A DNA stretch of 64,000 nucleotides. Source: Glandiceps talaboti (lineage: Eukaryota; Hemichordata; Enteropneusta; Spengelidae). The notes under the pieces were generated by a model. The model did no database searches, was not told the DNA's origin, and saw only the letters and a program-made list of their open reading frames with translations. This document shows, piece after piece, positions 1-11,863 of the stretch. The stretch covers positions 27,031,592-27,095,591 of the forward strand of contig NC_135554.1 of assembly GCF_964340395.1 (NCBI RefSeq), given 5' to 3'. Positions within the stretch are counted from its first letter, which is position 1, and each line of letters starts with the position of its first letter. Both the position numbers and the translations under genes were made by a program.

Positions 1-3000
1 GATGAAGGATAGCATGGTATACTAGTAGTGAGATTGGATGAAGGATAGCAGGGTATACTAGTAGTGAGATTGGATGAAGGATAGCAGGGTATACTAGTAG
101 TGAGATTGGATGAAGGATAGCAGGGTATACTAGTAGTGAGATTGGATGAAGGATAGCACGGTATACTAGTAGTGAGATTGGATGAAGGATAGCATGGTAT
201 ACTAGTAGTGAGATTGGATGAAGGATAGCATGGTATACTAGTAGTGAGATTGGATGAAGGATAGCACGGTATACTAGTAGTGAGATTGGATGAAGGATAG
301 CATGGTATACTAGTAGTGAGATTGGATGAAGGATAGCACGGTATACTAGTAGTGAGATTGGATGAATGATATCATGGTATACTAGTAGTGAGATTGGATG
401 AAGGATAGCATGGTATACTAGTAGTGAGATTGGATGAAGGATAGCATGGTATACTAGTAGTGAGATTGGATGAATGATAGCACGGTATACTAGTAGTGAC
501 ATTGGATGAAGGATAGCATGGTATACTAGTAGTGACATTGGATGAAGGATAGCACGGTATACTAGTAGTGAGATTGGATGAAGGATAGCACGGTATACTA
601 GTAGTGAGATTGGATGAAGGATAGCACGGTATACTAGTAGTGAGATTGGATGAATGATATCATGGTATACTAGTAGTGAGATTGGATGAAGGATAGCATG
701 GTATACTAGTAGTGAGATTGGATGAAGGATAGCACGGTATACTAGTAGTGAGATTGGATGAAGGATAGCACGGTATACTAGTAGTGAGATTGGATGAAGG
801 ATAGCGTGGTATACTAGTAGTGAGATTGGATGAAGGATAGCACGGTATACTAGTAGTGAGATTGGATGAAGGATAGCACGGTATACTAGTAGTGAGATTG
901 GATGAAGGATAGCACGGTATACTAGTAGTGAGATTGGATGAAGGATAGCACGGTATACTAGTAGTGAGATTGGATGAAGGATAGCACGGTATACTAGTAG
1001 TGAGATTGGATGAAGGATAGCATGGTATACTAGTAGTGAGATTGGATGAAGGATAGCATGGTATACTAGTAGTGAGATTGGATGAAGGATAGCATGGTAT
1101 ACTAGTAGTGAGATTGGATGAAGGATAGCAGGGTATACTAGTAGTGAGATTGGATGAAGGATAGCACGGTATACTAGTAGTGAGATTGGATGAAGGATAG
1201 CACGGTATACTAGTAGTGAGATTGGATGAAGGATAGCATGGTATACTAGTAGTGAGATTGGATTAAGGATAGCATGGTATACTAGTAGTGAGATTGGATG
1301 AAGGATAGCATGGTATACTGGTAGCGAGATTGGATGAAGGATAGCATGGTATACTAGTAGCGAGATTGGATGAAGGATAGCATGGTATACTAGTAGTGAG
1401 ATTGGATGAATGATAGCAGGGTATACTAGTAGTGAGATTGGATGAAGGAATATAGCACGGTATACTAGTAGTGAGATTGGATGAAGGATAGCATGGTATA
1501 CTAGTAGTGAGATTGGATGAAGGATAGCATGGTATACTAGTAGTGAGATTGGATGAAGGATAGCATGGTATACTAGTAGTGAGATTGGATGAAGGATAGC
1601 ATGGTATACTAGTAGTGAGATTGGATGAAGGATAGCATGGTATACTAGTAGTGAGATTGGATGAAGGATAGCGTGGTATACTAGTAGTGAGATTGGATGA
1701 AGGATAGCACGGTATACTAGTAGTGAGATTGGATGAAGGATAGCACGGTATACTAGTAGTGAGATTGGATGAAGGATAGCACGGTATACTAGTAGTGAGA
1801 TTGGATGAAGGATAGCATGGTATACTAGTAGTGAGATTGGATGAAGGATAGCATGGTATACTGGTAGCGAGATTGGATGAAGGATAGCATGGTATACTAG
1901 TAGCGAGATTGGATGAAGGATAGCATGGTATACTAGTAGTGAGATTGGATGAATGATAGCAGGGTATACTAGTAGTGAGATTGGATGAAGGAATATAGCA
2001 CGGTATACTAGTAGTGAGATTGGATGAAGGATAGCATGGTATACTAGTAGTGAGATTGGATGAAGGATAGCATGGTATACTAGTAGTGAGATTGGATGAA
2101 GGATAGCATGGTATACTAGTAGTGAGATTGGATGAAGGATAGCATGGTATACTAGTAGTGAGATTGGATGAAGGATAGCATGGTATACTAGTAGTGAGAT
2201 TGGATGAAGGATAGCATGGTATACTAGTAGTGAGATTGGATGAAGGATAGCATGGTATACTAGTAGTGAGATTGGATGAAGGATAGCAGGGTATACTAGT
2301 AGTGAGATTGGATGAAGGATAGCATGGTATACTGGTAGTGAGATTGGATGAAGGATAGCATGGTATACTAGTAGTGAGATTGGATGAAGGATAGCAGGGT
2401 ATACTAGTAGTGAGATTGGATGAAGGATAGCATGGTATACTGGTAGTGAGATTGGATGAAGGATAGCATGGTATACTAGTAGTGAGATTGGATGAAGGAT
2501 AGCAGGGTATACTAGTAGTGAGATTGGATGAAGGATATCATGGTATACTAGTAGTGAGATTGGATGAAGGATAGCATGGTATACTAGTAGTGAGATTGGA
2601 TGAATGATAGCAGGGTATACTAGTAGTGAGATTGGATGAAGGATAGCATGGTATACTAGTAGTGAGATTGGATGAATGATAGCATGGTATACTGGTAGTG
2701 AGATTGGATGAAGGATAGCATGGTATACTAGTAGTGAGATTGGATGAAGGAATATAGCACGGTATACTAGTAGTGAGATTGGATGAAGGAATATAGCACG
2801 GTATACTAGTAGTGAGATTGGATGAAGGATAGCATGGTATACTAGTAGTGAGATTGGATGAATGATAGCACAGTATACTAGTAGTGAGATTGGATGAAGG
2901 ATAGCACGGTATACTAGTAGTGAGATTGGATGAAGGATAGCACGGTATACTAGTAGTGAGATTGGATGAAGGAATATAGCACGGTATACTAGTAGTGAGA

Positions 3001-3458
3001 TTGGATGAATGATAGCACGGTATACTAGTAGTGAGATTGGATGAAGGATAGCATGGTATACTAGTAGTGAGATTGGATGAAGGATAGCATGGTATACTAG
3101 TAGTGAGATTGGATGAAGGATAGCACGGTATACTAGTAGTGAGATTGGATGAAGGATAGCACGGTATACTAGTAGTGAGATTGGATGAAGGATAGCATGG
3201 TATACTAGTAGTGAGATTGGATGAAGGATAGCACGGTATACTAGTAGTGAGATTGGATGAAGGATAGCATGGTATACTAGTAGTGAGATTGGATGAAGGA
3301 TAGCATGGTATACTAGTAGTGAGATTGGACAAAGGTTAGCATGGTATACTAGTAGTGAGATTGGATGAAGGATAGCATGGTATACTAGTAGTGAGATTGG
3401 ATGAAGGATAGTATGGTATACTAGTAGTGAGATTGGATGAAGGATAGCAGGGTATACA
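1..3458. repeat. 36-bp minisatellite array, about 95 units
   Basis: Tandem array of a 36-bp unit (consensus begins GATGAAGGATAGCATGGTAT and ends AGTAGTGAGATTG). It is open at the left edge, so its true length is unknown. Common variants are CATGG/CACGG/CAGGG at one position, GATGAATG for GATGAAGG, and a 3-bp insertion (GGAATATAGC) that makes 39-bp units. Because 36 is divisible by 3, long stop-free frames exist on the minus strand; these are artefacts. The array lies in the intron upstream of the first visible exon of the dehydrogenase gene. The last unit decays near 3458. Confidence 0.97.
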
Positions 3459-3708
3459 CTGAGCATATAAAACATTACATAAACTTATAAAGACTTTATT
3501 TGTATGACATAAGGTGAAAAAGTTTATATGAATATTCAAAAAATACCATCATCCGTGTTTGCTGTGGCACCTTTCATGCAAACACCAAGACAGTGTTTTT
3601 TGAATATTCGTAAATACCTTATAACATCATCATGTCTGGTTCTCATTTTTTAACTGTAAAAAGGAAATGATTAAAACAGATTCATGATAAATGATTTTAA
3701 TTTGACAG

Positions 3709-3760
3709 GAACTGAAGAGTATAGCTGAAGCTAACCCATCAGTTCAAGTACTCCGACTTG
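3709..3760 (+). CDS. SDR gene, first visible coding exon
   Basis: Preceded by TTTGACAG and followed by GTAAGTATG. It encodes ELKSIAEANPSVQVLRL and ends in phase 1; the split codon with the next exon gives Asp (RLDVDD). This is the alpha-C/beta-D segment that follows the missing Rossmann start. Confidence 0.88.
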
Positions 3761-6700
3761 GTAAGTATGTCTTTGCTAAATACAGTGACTTTATTGGTAG
3801 ATGTGTGTTAACCTGTGCAATATTTAGATTCGATAAGTAAATGTACATTTAATCTTTGCAGTACATTGATTTGGTAAGTGAATATATTAAACTTTGCACT
3901 ACTTTGATTTGGTAAGTGAATGGTGATCTTCGCATTTGTCTTTTGAACACCAAATCTTAGTTTGCAATACTTGATCCCTTGTCCACAGACGACCAATTCT
4001 TGTGATGGGCTACCATAATTTATAGCTTATAGCTATCACTGGTTGTGATGGGGCTATCATAATTTATAGCTTATAGCTATCACTGGTTACGTGATGATTT
4101 AGAAGATGGGAGATTTATGCACATGAAAGTTACTTAAAGTATAATAATTTGGTTTTACACAAAAAATACAAGTTGAGGAAAAATGGGATTAATCCTGTGT
4201 ATTCCTGGTTTTTTCCCAACTTACAGTTTTTGTTAAAATACAAACAAATACCCCTCTGGTAGAAAGAAACATATTTACAATAAAGGTCTAAGGAATACAC
4301 AGGATTAATCCCATTTTTCCGTCTTCTTTTATCAGTCAGGGGAATATGGAACAACTGGTCAACCACTGTGACTACCAAAGATAAGAGTTAATTTCTAGCC
4401 CTGTTTAAGATATCAAGCCTTATTAATGATATTGATAATAAAGTTGGTATTTATATGCTTTCCCATTTTATGCTCAGTGCCTTACAATTATTACCCCTGG
4501 TCCGGATCTATAGCAGCACAATGGCCCTTTATACTTCCTCAACTCCCTGGAGAGCATACAATCCATTGCAGCCTTTATAAGTGCATAGGATTAAAACATT
4601 CACATTCCAACCTCTATCCTACCAGGTCCCCAATTATACAGCTGGGTTGACTGAGGCACAGTTGTGGTTCAACTCTTACTCAAGGACTTTAGCCACTCAG
4701 AAACAAACGACAGTGATGGGCTCAAACCTGCAACCTGCAGCTTCCAGGCCAACCACTCTAACCATTCACTCATCATTACCCCACTTTTTTACTTCAGTAA
4801 GAACAGCGAGACCAGTATAACCAGTTTGAAACTAATGAACATTCACTACATCACTGGTCAATAATGCAGATTTTGTTAAAGTTATATTAAACTAAAAATT
4901 CAGTAAAAGTTAGCAAAACAACTTTCCATTTCAGATGTGGATGACCGTGATAGTATAAATGATGCCGCCAGTAAAGTGGAACAAGTGCTTGGTGAAAATG
5001 GACTGACTTTACTGATAAACAATGCCGGGATACTTTTAAATAAAGATCAAACAATAGAGGAGGTGGATCCTGATAATATGATCAAGGTGTATAGAGTTAA
5101 TACTGTAGGATCATTACTGGTTATAAAGGTATACTATCTATGTAATTTGTAAGTTGTGTAACATATGAAAAGTTGGCGCAGAAGCAAAATTCTTTTGAAA
5201 TGACCCTTGACACTGAGTCTGGTGCTAGCATCAGATTCAGAAACATGTTGATATCACTCTGGTTGATGATCTTTGACACTGAGTCTGGTGCTAGCATTAG
5301 ATTCAGCATCAGATACAAAAATCATCAGATTCAGAAACAGGTTGATATGATCTTTGACACTGATTCTGGTGCTAGCATTAGTTTGATTATCACATTAACA
5401 CGTGCAAATCTACACCTGTTAGAGTCTGAACATTCGTCTGTGCAGCCTGTCTGTGCATATTTATCGTGCATTCACGTTGAAATCCTACTTTGGTCTAGAT
5501 ATTCATAGAATTTGATGCTTTTATAGTGTTTGAATCTTTAAATACAACATGACAAACAATATTATGAATAAGGCTCTCTGAGAAGTGGAAATTCCAGCAA
5601 ATGTTTAGAAAGAATTACAACATTTTTATCGATTGATCACAGAGTGCATTTTGACTTATCCAAGTGACATTTTCGACATAAAAAAATATATAAATAAAGT
5701 GAAATATCCTTTGATGAAAAACATGTTTACACATAAAAAAGCAAAAAGAAAATCACATGGGATGAAATTTATATCTGGAAAATACATGGGCCAATTGTGT
5801 TTATTATTTTTAGAACATGGCATAGAAATTGTAACTCCTAGCTGATCAATGATGACTAAAATGAATTATCAAAAATAAAAATTGCCTTGGAAGTTTGACT
5901 CATTTTATTTTATCGACAAATTTAAAGACTGGTCAAATTTCGTGAATTTTCATAAAGTTATTAACTGTGCAGTAATTTTTAGCAAGATACCTTTTGATAG
6001 CATTTTACTTGTATACGGACGGAAAACGAGCCAATCAAACCTATAGTTGTCGAGAGTACGTAGCACTAAATTTCTAAACACAAACAAGGTTACATGTTCA
6101 GAGATATAGTTGAATATCATTGCATGGACAGATTTTATGTTGCTTCATTGGATTAGAATTTAATAACAAATCGAATGATGTATGTGACATGCTTAGCGCC
6201 TTTCTCTTAGCCCAGGCTGTTATGACGGGTATGTTTTCATCACGGAAGTGGTGAAACTGAGAAATCTGAAAACGAACATCGACCAAACAAAATGGTATTA
6301 TGAAAAATCTCAGATAAAACTATGTTTTTTGAAGGTAAAACATGCGAGTAGGTAACTTGTAGGTTGTACTGTGACTTTGGATCATTGTACATGTACCATT
6401 CTAAAAATAACACTGTATTGTTATGTAGATAGCATCTCATAGGAACGCATGAAATAGCGTGCCATTTGACGTGATTTAACTCTGACCGTATGCAAATGAG
6501 ATCGAATGTCCAGACTGTAAAACATGTTGATATCACTCTGGTTGATGATCTTTGACACTGATTCTGGTGCTAGCATTAGATTCAGCATCAGATACAGAAG
6601 ATAGATTCAGAAACATGTCGATATGACCTTTGACACTGATTTTGGTGCTAGCATTAGTTTCATTATCACTTGTGCAAATCTTCACCTGTGTGACATCAAA

Positions 6701-9700
6701 CAGGACAGAAAAAAAAACCTAAATCACCCCAGTACTACCAAACTTTTTTTCAGATATACATTTTACAGCCTGCCTCTGTGATCTTGCAAAGATGATTTTG
6801 AATGACTTATTACTTATCTTTATAGAGGTTTCTGCCATTGCTGAGAAGTGCTAGTTCTTTAGTACACAGTGATGAAATGAGTGTTTCCCGTGCTGCTATA
6901 ATGAATATGTCAAGCATAATGTCTTCACTTGGTGAGACTAGAAGTAGCAGGGGATACAGTTACAGGTGTTCAAAGGTATGTGAGAGCCAAACAGCTTATC
7001 TGTGAACTAAATCCTGTGTGTGTCATATTATGTTATCGTCCACCTGACACCAGTGCTGCTAGTTTCCTTGACGTAATCACAAATATCCTTGAGAAATGTA
7101 GTCTAGAATTTCACTCCGTTTTTGTTCTAGGTGATTTCAATTTTCCTGGTATTTCATGGGGAGATACATCAACATCAAAGAACCATGAATTATGTAACAT
7201 ATCGGACAGTTTCTCTCACCCAAATTGTGAATCAATCTGTCCACAGGAAGGGCAATTTACTGGACTTAGTATTCACCAGTGAATCGGATCGCTGCTCAGA
7301 AACTACCGTGATTTTTGATATCTTTGACAGTGACCACGCAGTTATTGAGTTCAGTTTCCACACCAGCGTCACTAGGCTACGAAAATGTGCCCATCAGTTT
7401 TTAATTTCAAAAAGGCAGACTTTATGGCCTCCGCTGCTACATGAATAAGATTCCCTTTCATACTCCCTTATTAGATCCCGACATTAATACCAATTGGCAA
7501 AGTTGGAAGGATTTGGTATTCATTGCTGCAAATCAGTTTATTCCATCATCGATTATTAAAGATATAAATGCACCTGCATGGGTTGATAAGGATATCAGAC
7601 ACCTTAGCAACAAAGTGCAAATTGACAGACGGACGGCAAAACGCCGTGACACTACTTCGACCTGGTCGAAGTTTGGTAATCTTAGAAACAAATTAAAAAA
7701 TATGTGCACCTTCAAATACAATCAATATCTAGATGCTCTAAGTGATACTATTTTGGAAAATCCTAAGAGATTTTGGAGCTTTTTTAAATGCAAACCAAAA
7801 TCAAAGAGTGTATCGGGTTTTGTCTTCTGTGGCGGTAAATCTGCTTCTGACGTGGCTTCAAAAGCTAGTCTGTTTAACGATTACTTTCGTACTATTTTTA
7901 CATCTCAACCCCTGACTCGTAGTTTTCCCGATGTTGAAGTTACTCAACATCAGCATCTGGGAAATGTGAATATTGATGTAAATGAGGTTGTCAAAACTTT
8001 GAGAAATTTAAATATAAATAAGGCTTGTGGACCAGATGTTCTACCTGCAGTATTCTGAAAGAATGTGCTAATGAGTTAGCCCCATCCCTTTGTTCTCTGT
8101 TTAACAAATCCATACAGTCTGGCAAATTGCCTGACGAATGGTTGTCGGCGAACGTAATACCTGTTCACAAAAAGTCTGATAAGGCCAATGTGAAAAATTA
8201 TAGGCCAATTTCTTTACTCTGTCTTTTTAGTAAGGTGTTGGAAAGATGCATAATCAATTCTATTTATCATGATTATATAAAACCTCTTATTCATGATGTA
8301 CAACACAGTTTTTTGAAGGGTCGATCAACAACAACCCAGTTAGCACAAGTGTTTCATGAAATTGGCAAATTTTTGGATCATGCTGGTCAAGTCGATGTCG
8401 TATATCTCAACTTTTCAAAAGCATTCGACTCTGTGCCTCATGATCTTCTCCTGCATAAATTACAAATGTACGGTTTCCATGGTAAACTGCTAAATTGGTT
8501 TGCATCTTATAATACATAATCGTTATCAAAGAGTTGTTGTCAACGGTGCCAAGTCTGATTGGACTACTGTTACATCTGGGGTGCCCCAGGGTTCTATTTT
8601 GGGACCGTTGCTCTTTCTGTTTTATATCAAAGACTTACCTAACTATGTAAGTCCTAAGTCAGAGTGTGCCCTCTTTGCTGATGATGCAAAATGTCTTAAG
8701 GAAATTACTAAAGAGGAAGATTGTTTAGATTTGCAACGTGACATCGATAATTTGATGCTTTGGAGTTTAAAATGGGGCATGAAATTCAACATCTCTAAAT
8801 GCAAGTTACTCACCATTACAAGGAAACGTAAGCCCATTGTTTTTAATTATTCTGTGTCTGAAGTCCCCATTGAGAGGGTCCATAGTATGTGTGACCTGGG
8901 GGTGGAAGTGACAGACAATCTATCGTGGGATCAACATGTAAATAAGGTGGTAAAAAAAGCAAATAGCATGTTGGGCCTGATCAAGAGAACATGCGGTCAA
9001 TCGTGCTTGGTACAAACTAAGCGTAATTTGTACATCTCTTGGTTAGAACTAATTGAGATTACTCGATCTTGGTCTGTTTGTACAAAAAAATCAATGATTC
9101 AATTGGAGGGTGTCCAAAGACGAGCTACTGAATACATTCTTGGTTACAATCAATGTAAAGGGGCTGATTATAAAGATTGTCTTGTTTCCTTAAACCTCCT
9201 TCCTGTTAGCTACAGAAGAGCGATGTCTGATTGTGTACTGGTATTCTTTTGAAATGTATAAATAACGATTACGATCTTAATATTGATAAATATGTACATT
9301 TCAATTCAGACGATGAGATCTTACTGAAAATGCCACAATTTCGCAGTGAAGCATTCTGACAGTCATTTTTTAACAGAATATTTTATACATGGAACGCCTG
9401 TCCAGTCAAATCGGACTTGTCGTTTTCAGTAAGTGTAAACTCATATAAAAACGATCTCCGTATATTTTGTATTTACTGTTTTTAATATGTTCTTGTTTGT
9501 TTATGCCATTTGATGTATGTGGAGGGTTGCTCTTATATAGGTGCTTGCCACCTGTGCAACTTTTTCCCCTGACTTATTATCGAAGTTTAATAAATAAAAA
9601 AAAATTTAAAAAAAAGGATTGAAATCTTTGATTCATAGTATAGATACATGATATGCAATATGTGGACAATCAATATGCGTGGATTTTAACTAAAAGTAAT

Positions 9701-11319
9701 ACACATAATGGTCATGAATATTCATTTTTTCTGACTTGCTGACTTCACGAGGCAGTGTGGCCCACGGGTAAAATCCCCAAATGTGGCAGAAGCAAATGTG
9801 TTTCTGTGAAATCGTGTGCAAAAGTGTAGATGATTTTAAATCTGGAAATGACTCTACAGAACCCCTAAGGCCCTAAAATTATGAAAATGTTCTATAAGAT
9901 TATGGGATTATGAACATGTCCCCCTAAGATTATGATAATGTCTTTATTTCCTTGAGTGGAGTCCCCATATATTTCATTACAACAAAACATCAATATGTCT
10001 GCAAAGTGTTAACCCTCTACATTGCAAAGTCTCTGCTAAATGTTAACCCTCTACAATGCACAGTCTCTGCAACAAGTTAACCCTCCACAATGTAAAGTCA
10101 CTGCTAAGTGTTAACCCTCTACAATGCAGTCTCTGCAGTGTTAACCCTCTACAATGCACACTCTATAAAGTGTTAACCCTCTACAATGCAAAGTCTCCGC
10201 GAGGTATTAACCCTTGCTCTACATGCAGTCTCTGCCAAGTGTTAACCCTCTACAATGCAGTCTCTGCAAAGTATTAACCCTCTACAATGCAGTCTCTGCA
10301 GTTAACCCACTACAATGCAGTCTCTACAAACTGTTAACCCTCAACTATGCAGTCTGGGCAGTGTTAACCCTCTACAATGCACACTCTATAAAGTGTTAAC
10401 CCTCTACAATGCAAAGTCTCCGCGAGGTATTAACCCTTGCTCTACATGCAGTCTCTGCCAAGTGTTAACCCTCTACAATGCAGTCTCTGCAAAGTATTAA
10501 CCCTCTACAATGCAGTCTCTGCAGTTAACCCACTACAATGCAGTCTCTACAAACTGTTAACCCTCAACTATGCAGTCTGGGCAGTGTTAACCCTCTACAA
10601 TGCACAGTCTCTGCAGTGTTAACCCTCTACAATGCAAAGTCTCTGCAGTGTTAACCCTCTACAATGCAGTCTCTGCAGTGTTAACCCTCTACAATGCAGT
10701 CTCTGCAGTGTTAACCCTCTACAATGCAGTCTCTGCCAAGTGTTAACCCTCTACAATGCAATCTCTACAAACTGTTAACCCTCTACAATGCAGTCTCTAC
10801 AAACTGTTAACCCTCAACAATGCAGTCTGGGCAGTGTTAACCCTCTACAATGCACAGTCTCTGCAAATTGTTAACCCTCTACAGTGCAAAGTCTCTGCAG
10901 TGTTAACCCTCCCCAATGCACAGTCTCTGTTGTGGTAACCACAGTCTCTGCAGTGTTAACCCTCTACAATGCACAGTCTCTGCAAAGTGTTAACCCTCTA
11001 CAATGCAAAATCATACAGACTCATTACAGCGTAAACTAAACATATGGTATAAATGAGCTTTCATCTTTCTATGCATTTCATTTGTACTTTTCAGGTGGCA
11101 CTGAACATGATGACTTTGAACTTGAGTATGGAGCTTGCAGCTGACAAAATCTTAGCAATATCATTACACCCTGGATATGTAAGAACTGACATGACAGGAC
11201 CAGATGCTTGGATTGATACTAAAGAATGTGTGGAAGGCCTGATGACTGTCATGGCAACTAGAACAAAGGAACACAATGGTTATCACTATGACTACAAGGG
11301 AAAGTTAATTCCATGGTAA
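3709..11319 (+). CDS. Short-chain dehydrogenase/reductase, C-factor/sniffer-like (3' part of gene, 4 exons visible)
   Basis: Spliced gene with coding exons 3709-3760, 4935-5128, 6826-6975 and 11095-11319 (621 nt, 206 aa plus stop). All junctions are GT-AG and the phases agree (1, 0, 0). Visible motifs are LLINNAGILLN (the SDR NNAG motif), MNMSSIMSS (catalytic Ser region), YSYRCSK (catalytic YxxxK, Tyr and Lys present), SLHPGYVRTDM, and a C-terminus ending GKLIPW that is typical of C-factor/sniffer/carbonyl-reductase-like SDRs. The family is usually about 250 aa, so roughly 45 N-terminal residues are missing, including the TGxxxGIG cofactor motif. They are expected in an exon left of the window, beyond the minisatellite. 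The enzyme should be a cytosolic NAD(P)H-dependent oxidoreductase; its substrate cannot be inferred. The last intron holds a LINE and a minisatellite. Confidence 0.9.
4002..4088. repeat. Two-copy tandem duplication, about 43 bp
   Basis: Two near-identical copies of a segment starting GTGATGGG and ending ATCACTGGTT, in the intron between the first two visible SDR exons. Confidence 0.8.
4177..4320. repeat. Perfect 30-bp inverted repeat, 84-bp spacer (MITE-like)
   Basis: The arm at 4177-4206 is the exact reverse complement of 4291-4320 (30 of 30). Element size is about 144 bp, with no open frame. The perfect arms suggest either a young foldback insertion or gene-conversion-maintained arms. No target-site duplication could be defined. 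Confidence 0.75.
4480..4795 (-). mobile_element. tRNA-derived SINE-like interspersed repeat
   Basis: On the minus strand the segment carries an A-box-like GGTTAGAGTGGTTGG (4749-4763) and a B-box-like GGTTTGAGCCC (4718-4728), spaced as in tRNA-derived Pol III promoters. The body contains the 'gctgggttgactgaggcaca' type sequence seen in widespread invertebrate interspersed repeats. The copy is diverged and lies in an SDR intron. The family was not identified, and the ends are approximate. Confidence 0.5.
4935..5128 (+). CDS. SDR gene, exon with NNAG motif
   Basis: The acceptor is CCATTTCAG and the donor GTATACTAT. It encodes the segment DVDDRDSINDAASKVE, then LLINNAGILLN, ending GSLLVIK in phase 0. 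The NNAG motif stabilises the central beta sheet in classical SDRs. Confidence 0.92.
5206..5420. repeat. Intronic repeat around TTTGACACTGAGTCTGGTGC
   Basis: Three tandem, imperfect copies starting near 5206, 5273 and 5358, each with the core TGACACTGA-TCTGGTGCTAGCAT. A related direct copy is at 6524-6690. The short frame through it is not a gene. Confidence 0.6.
6524..6690. repeat. Second copy of the 5206-5420 repeat
   Basis: Direct copy of the 5243-5420 segment, from AAACATGTTGATATCACTC through GTGCAAATC, about 1.28 kb downstream of the first. It could be the flanks of a degraded element or simple segmental duplication. Confidence 0.55.
6826..6975 (+). CDS. SDR gene, catalytic exon (Ser and YxxxK)
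   Basis: The acceptor is CTTTATAG and the donor GTATGTGAG. 150 nt encode 50 aa running from RFLPLLRSASS through MNMSSIMSSLGE to YSYRCSK. The Tyr and Lys of YxxxK are the last residues of the exon, as in YRASK|AALNM of homologues. A LINE insertion begins within a few tens of bases after the donor. Confidence 0.92.
6985..9616 (+). mobile_element. 5'-truncated, decayed non-LTR retrotransposon (CR1/Jockey-like)
   Basis: Conceptual translation gives the end of an AP-endonuclease domain (VLGDFNFPGISW) followed by a reverse transcriptase: YRPISLLC, FSKAFDSVPHDLL, GVPQGSILGPLLF and CALFADDAK (FADD box near 8675). The pieces sit in different frames, with shifts near 7250, 7430, 8045 and 8510 and internal stops. 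This copy is therefore dead. The 5' part of the element is missing. The 3' end is an A-rich tail near 9590-9616. The 5' boundary is approximate, and no target-site duplication was found. It lies in sense orientation in the last SDR intron. Confidence 0.85.
7020..9252 (+). pseudogene. LINE ORF2 remnant (endonuclease end plus reverse transcriptase)
   Basis: Coding remains run through five overlapping frames: about 7000-7282, 7131-7448, 7441-8058, 8025-8519 and 8500-9252. The RT fingers and palm motifs are recognisable but out of frame with one another. The endonuclease is represented only by its last part. I infer a degraded ORF2 of a CR1/L2/Jockey-superfamily element. Confidence 0.8.
10010..11010. 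repeat. About 30-bp minisatellite (GTTAACCCTCTACAATGCA core) with 223-bp higher-order copy
   Basis: Some 30 imperfect units containing GTTAACCCTCTACAATGCA and AGTCTCTGCA. A composite block of 223 bp is present twice in direct tandem (about 10139-10361 and 10362-10584), showing higher-order duplication. It lies in the last SDR intron, ending about 85 bp before the terminal exon. Confidence 0.92.
11095..11319 (+). CDS. SDR gene, terminal coding exon
   Basis: The acceptor is GTACTTTTCAG. It encodes VALNMMTLNLSMELAADK, then SLHPGYVRTDMTGPDAW, and ends GKLIPW followed by TAA. It joins the YRCSK of the previous exon in phase 0, matching YRxSKxALNM of the family. Confidence 0.95.
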   Translation: MALNMMTLNLSMELAADKILAISLHPGYVRTDMTGPDAWIDTKECVEGLMTVMATRTKEHNGYHYDYKGKLIPW

Positions 11320-11470
11320 TTAAAGGTGGACCTTTAAGGAGTGAGGATTTCGGTTTTAGAATATGCAGTCTTATTTAATTCAATAATGAGTCTAAAATTA
11401 GGTCATTAATGAATGGATTTTAGTGAATTGAAATTAAGTAATGTCACAGGCGTGTGTAACTTGCAAATGT

Positions 11471-11476
11471 AATAAA
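11471..11476 (+). terminator. Probable poly(A) signal of the SDR gene
   Basis: An AATAAA hexamer lies 152 nt after the SDR stop codon and is followed within 30-40 nt by a TG-rich stretch (TTGTGTCTG). It is the first such signal downstream on the plus strand. Confidence 0.6.
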
Positions 11477-11863
11477 AGCCACTGAATTATTAAAATTACT
11501 TGTGTCTGCTTCCTTTATAGTGTGTAGATGTCCTTTTGTGTTTTCATTTTGTGATTTACCGTAACATATTCCTTTGTTGTGTTTTTAAAATATTCATTTC
11601 AATTTCTATGTACATCCATCACGTCACCTGGACTCATCTGCTAACTTCTCTTCGTCCAATAACATCCATCTCCACATTCTAACATCCATTTACTCCCTTC
11701 CTTCTACATATCGTTCATCACATGATCTTTCCTTTAAAAGTATGCACGGCAGGCTAATTAGTGCAGAAGTGCAGAAGTGGTCAGTAAGGCTACACAAGAG
11801 TAGTGCTACTTTTGTGTGTATAATTAGTTAATACTTTATCTCTGTCTCCAGTTATTTGTCCTT

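Noticed and set aside
2538-3332. Long minus-strand frame with a 12-residue repeat
   Set aside because: It is the 36-bp minisatellite read in a stop-free frame; 36 is divisible by 3, and there is no other coding signal.
1-3458. CRISPR array
   Set aside because: Units abut directly with no unique spacers, and the context is eukaryotic.
4718-4763. True tRNA gene
   Set aside because: A- and B-box-like motifs are present, but no cloverleaf can be completed. The surroundings match an interspersed SINE-like repeat.
5173-5508. 111-aa frame after the SDR NNAG exon
   Set aside because: It runs through an intronic tandem repeat; the conserved SDR sequence stops at a clear donor (5128) and resumes at 6826.
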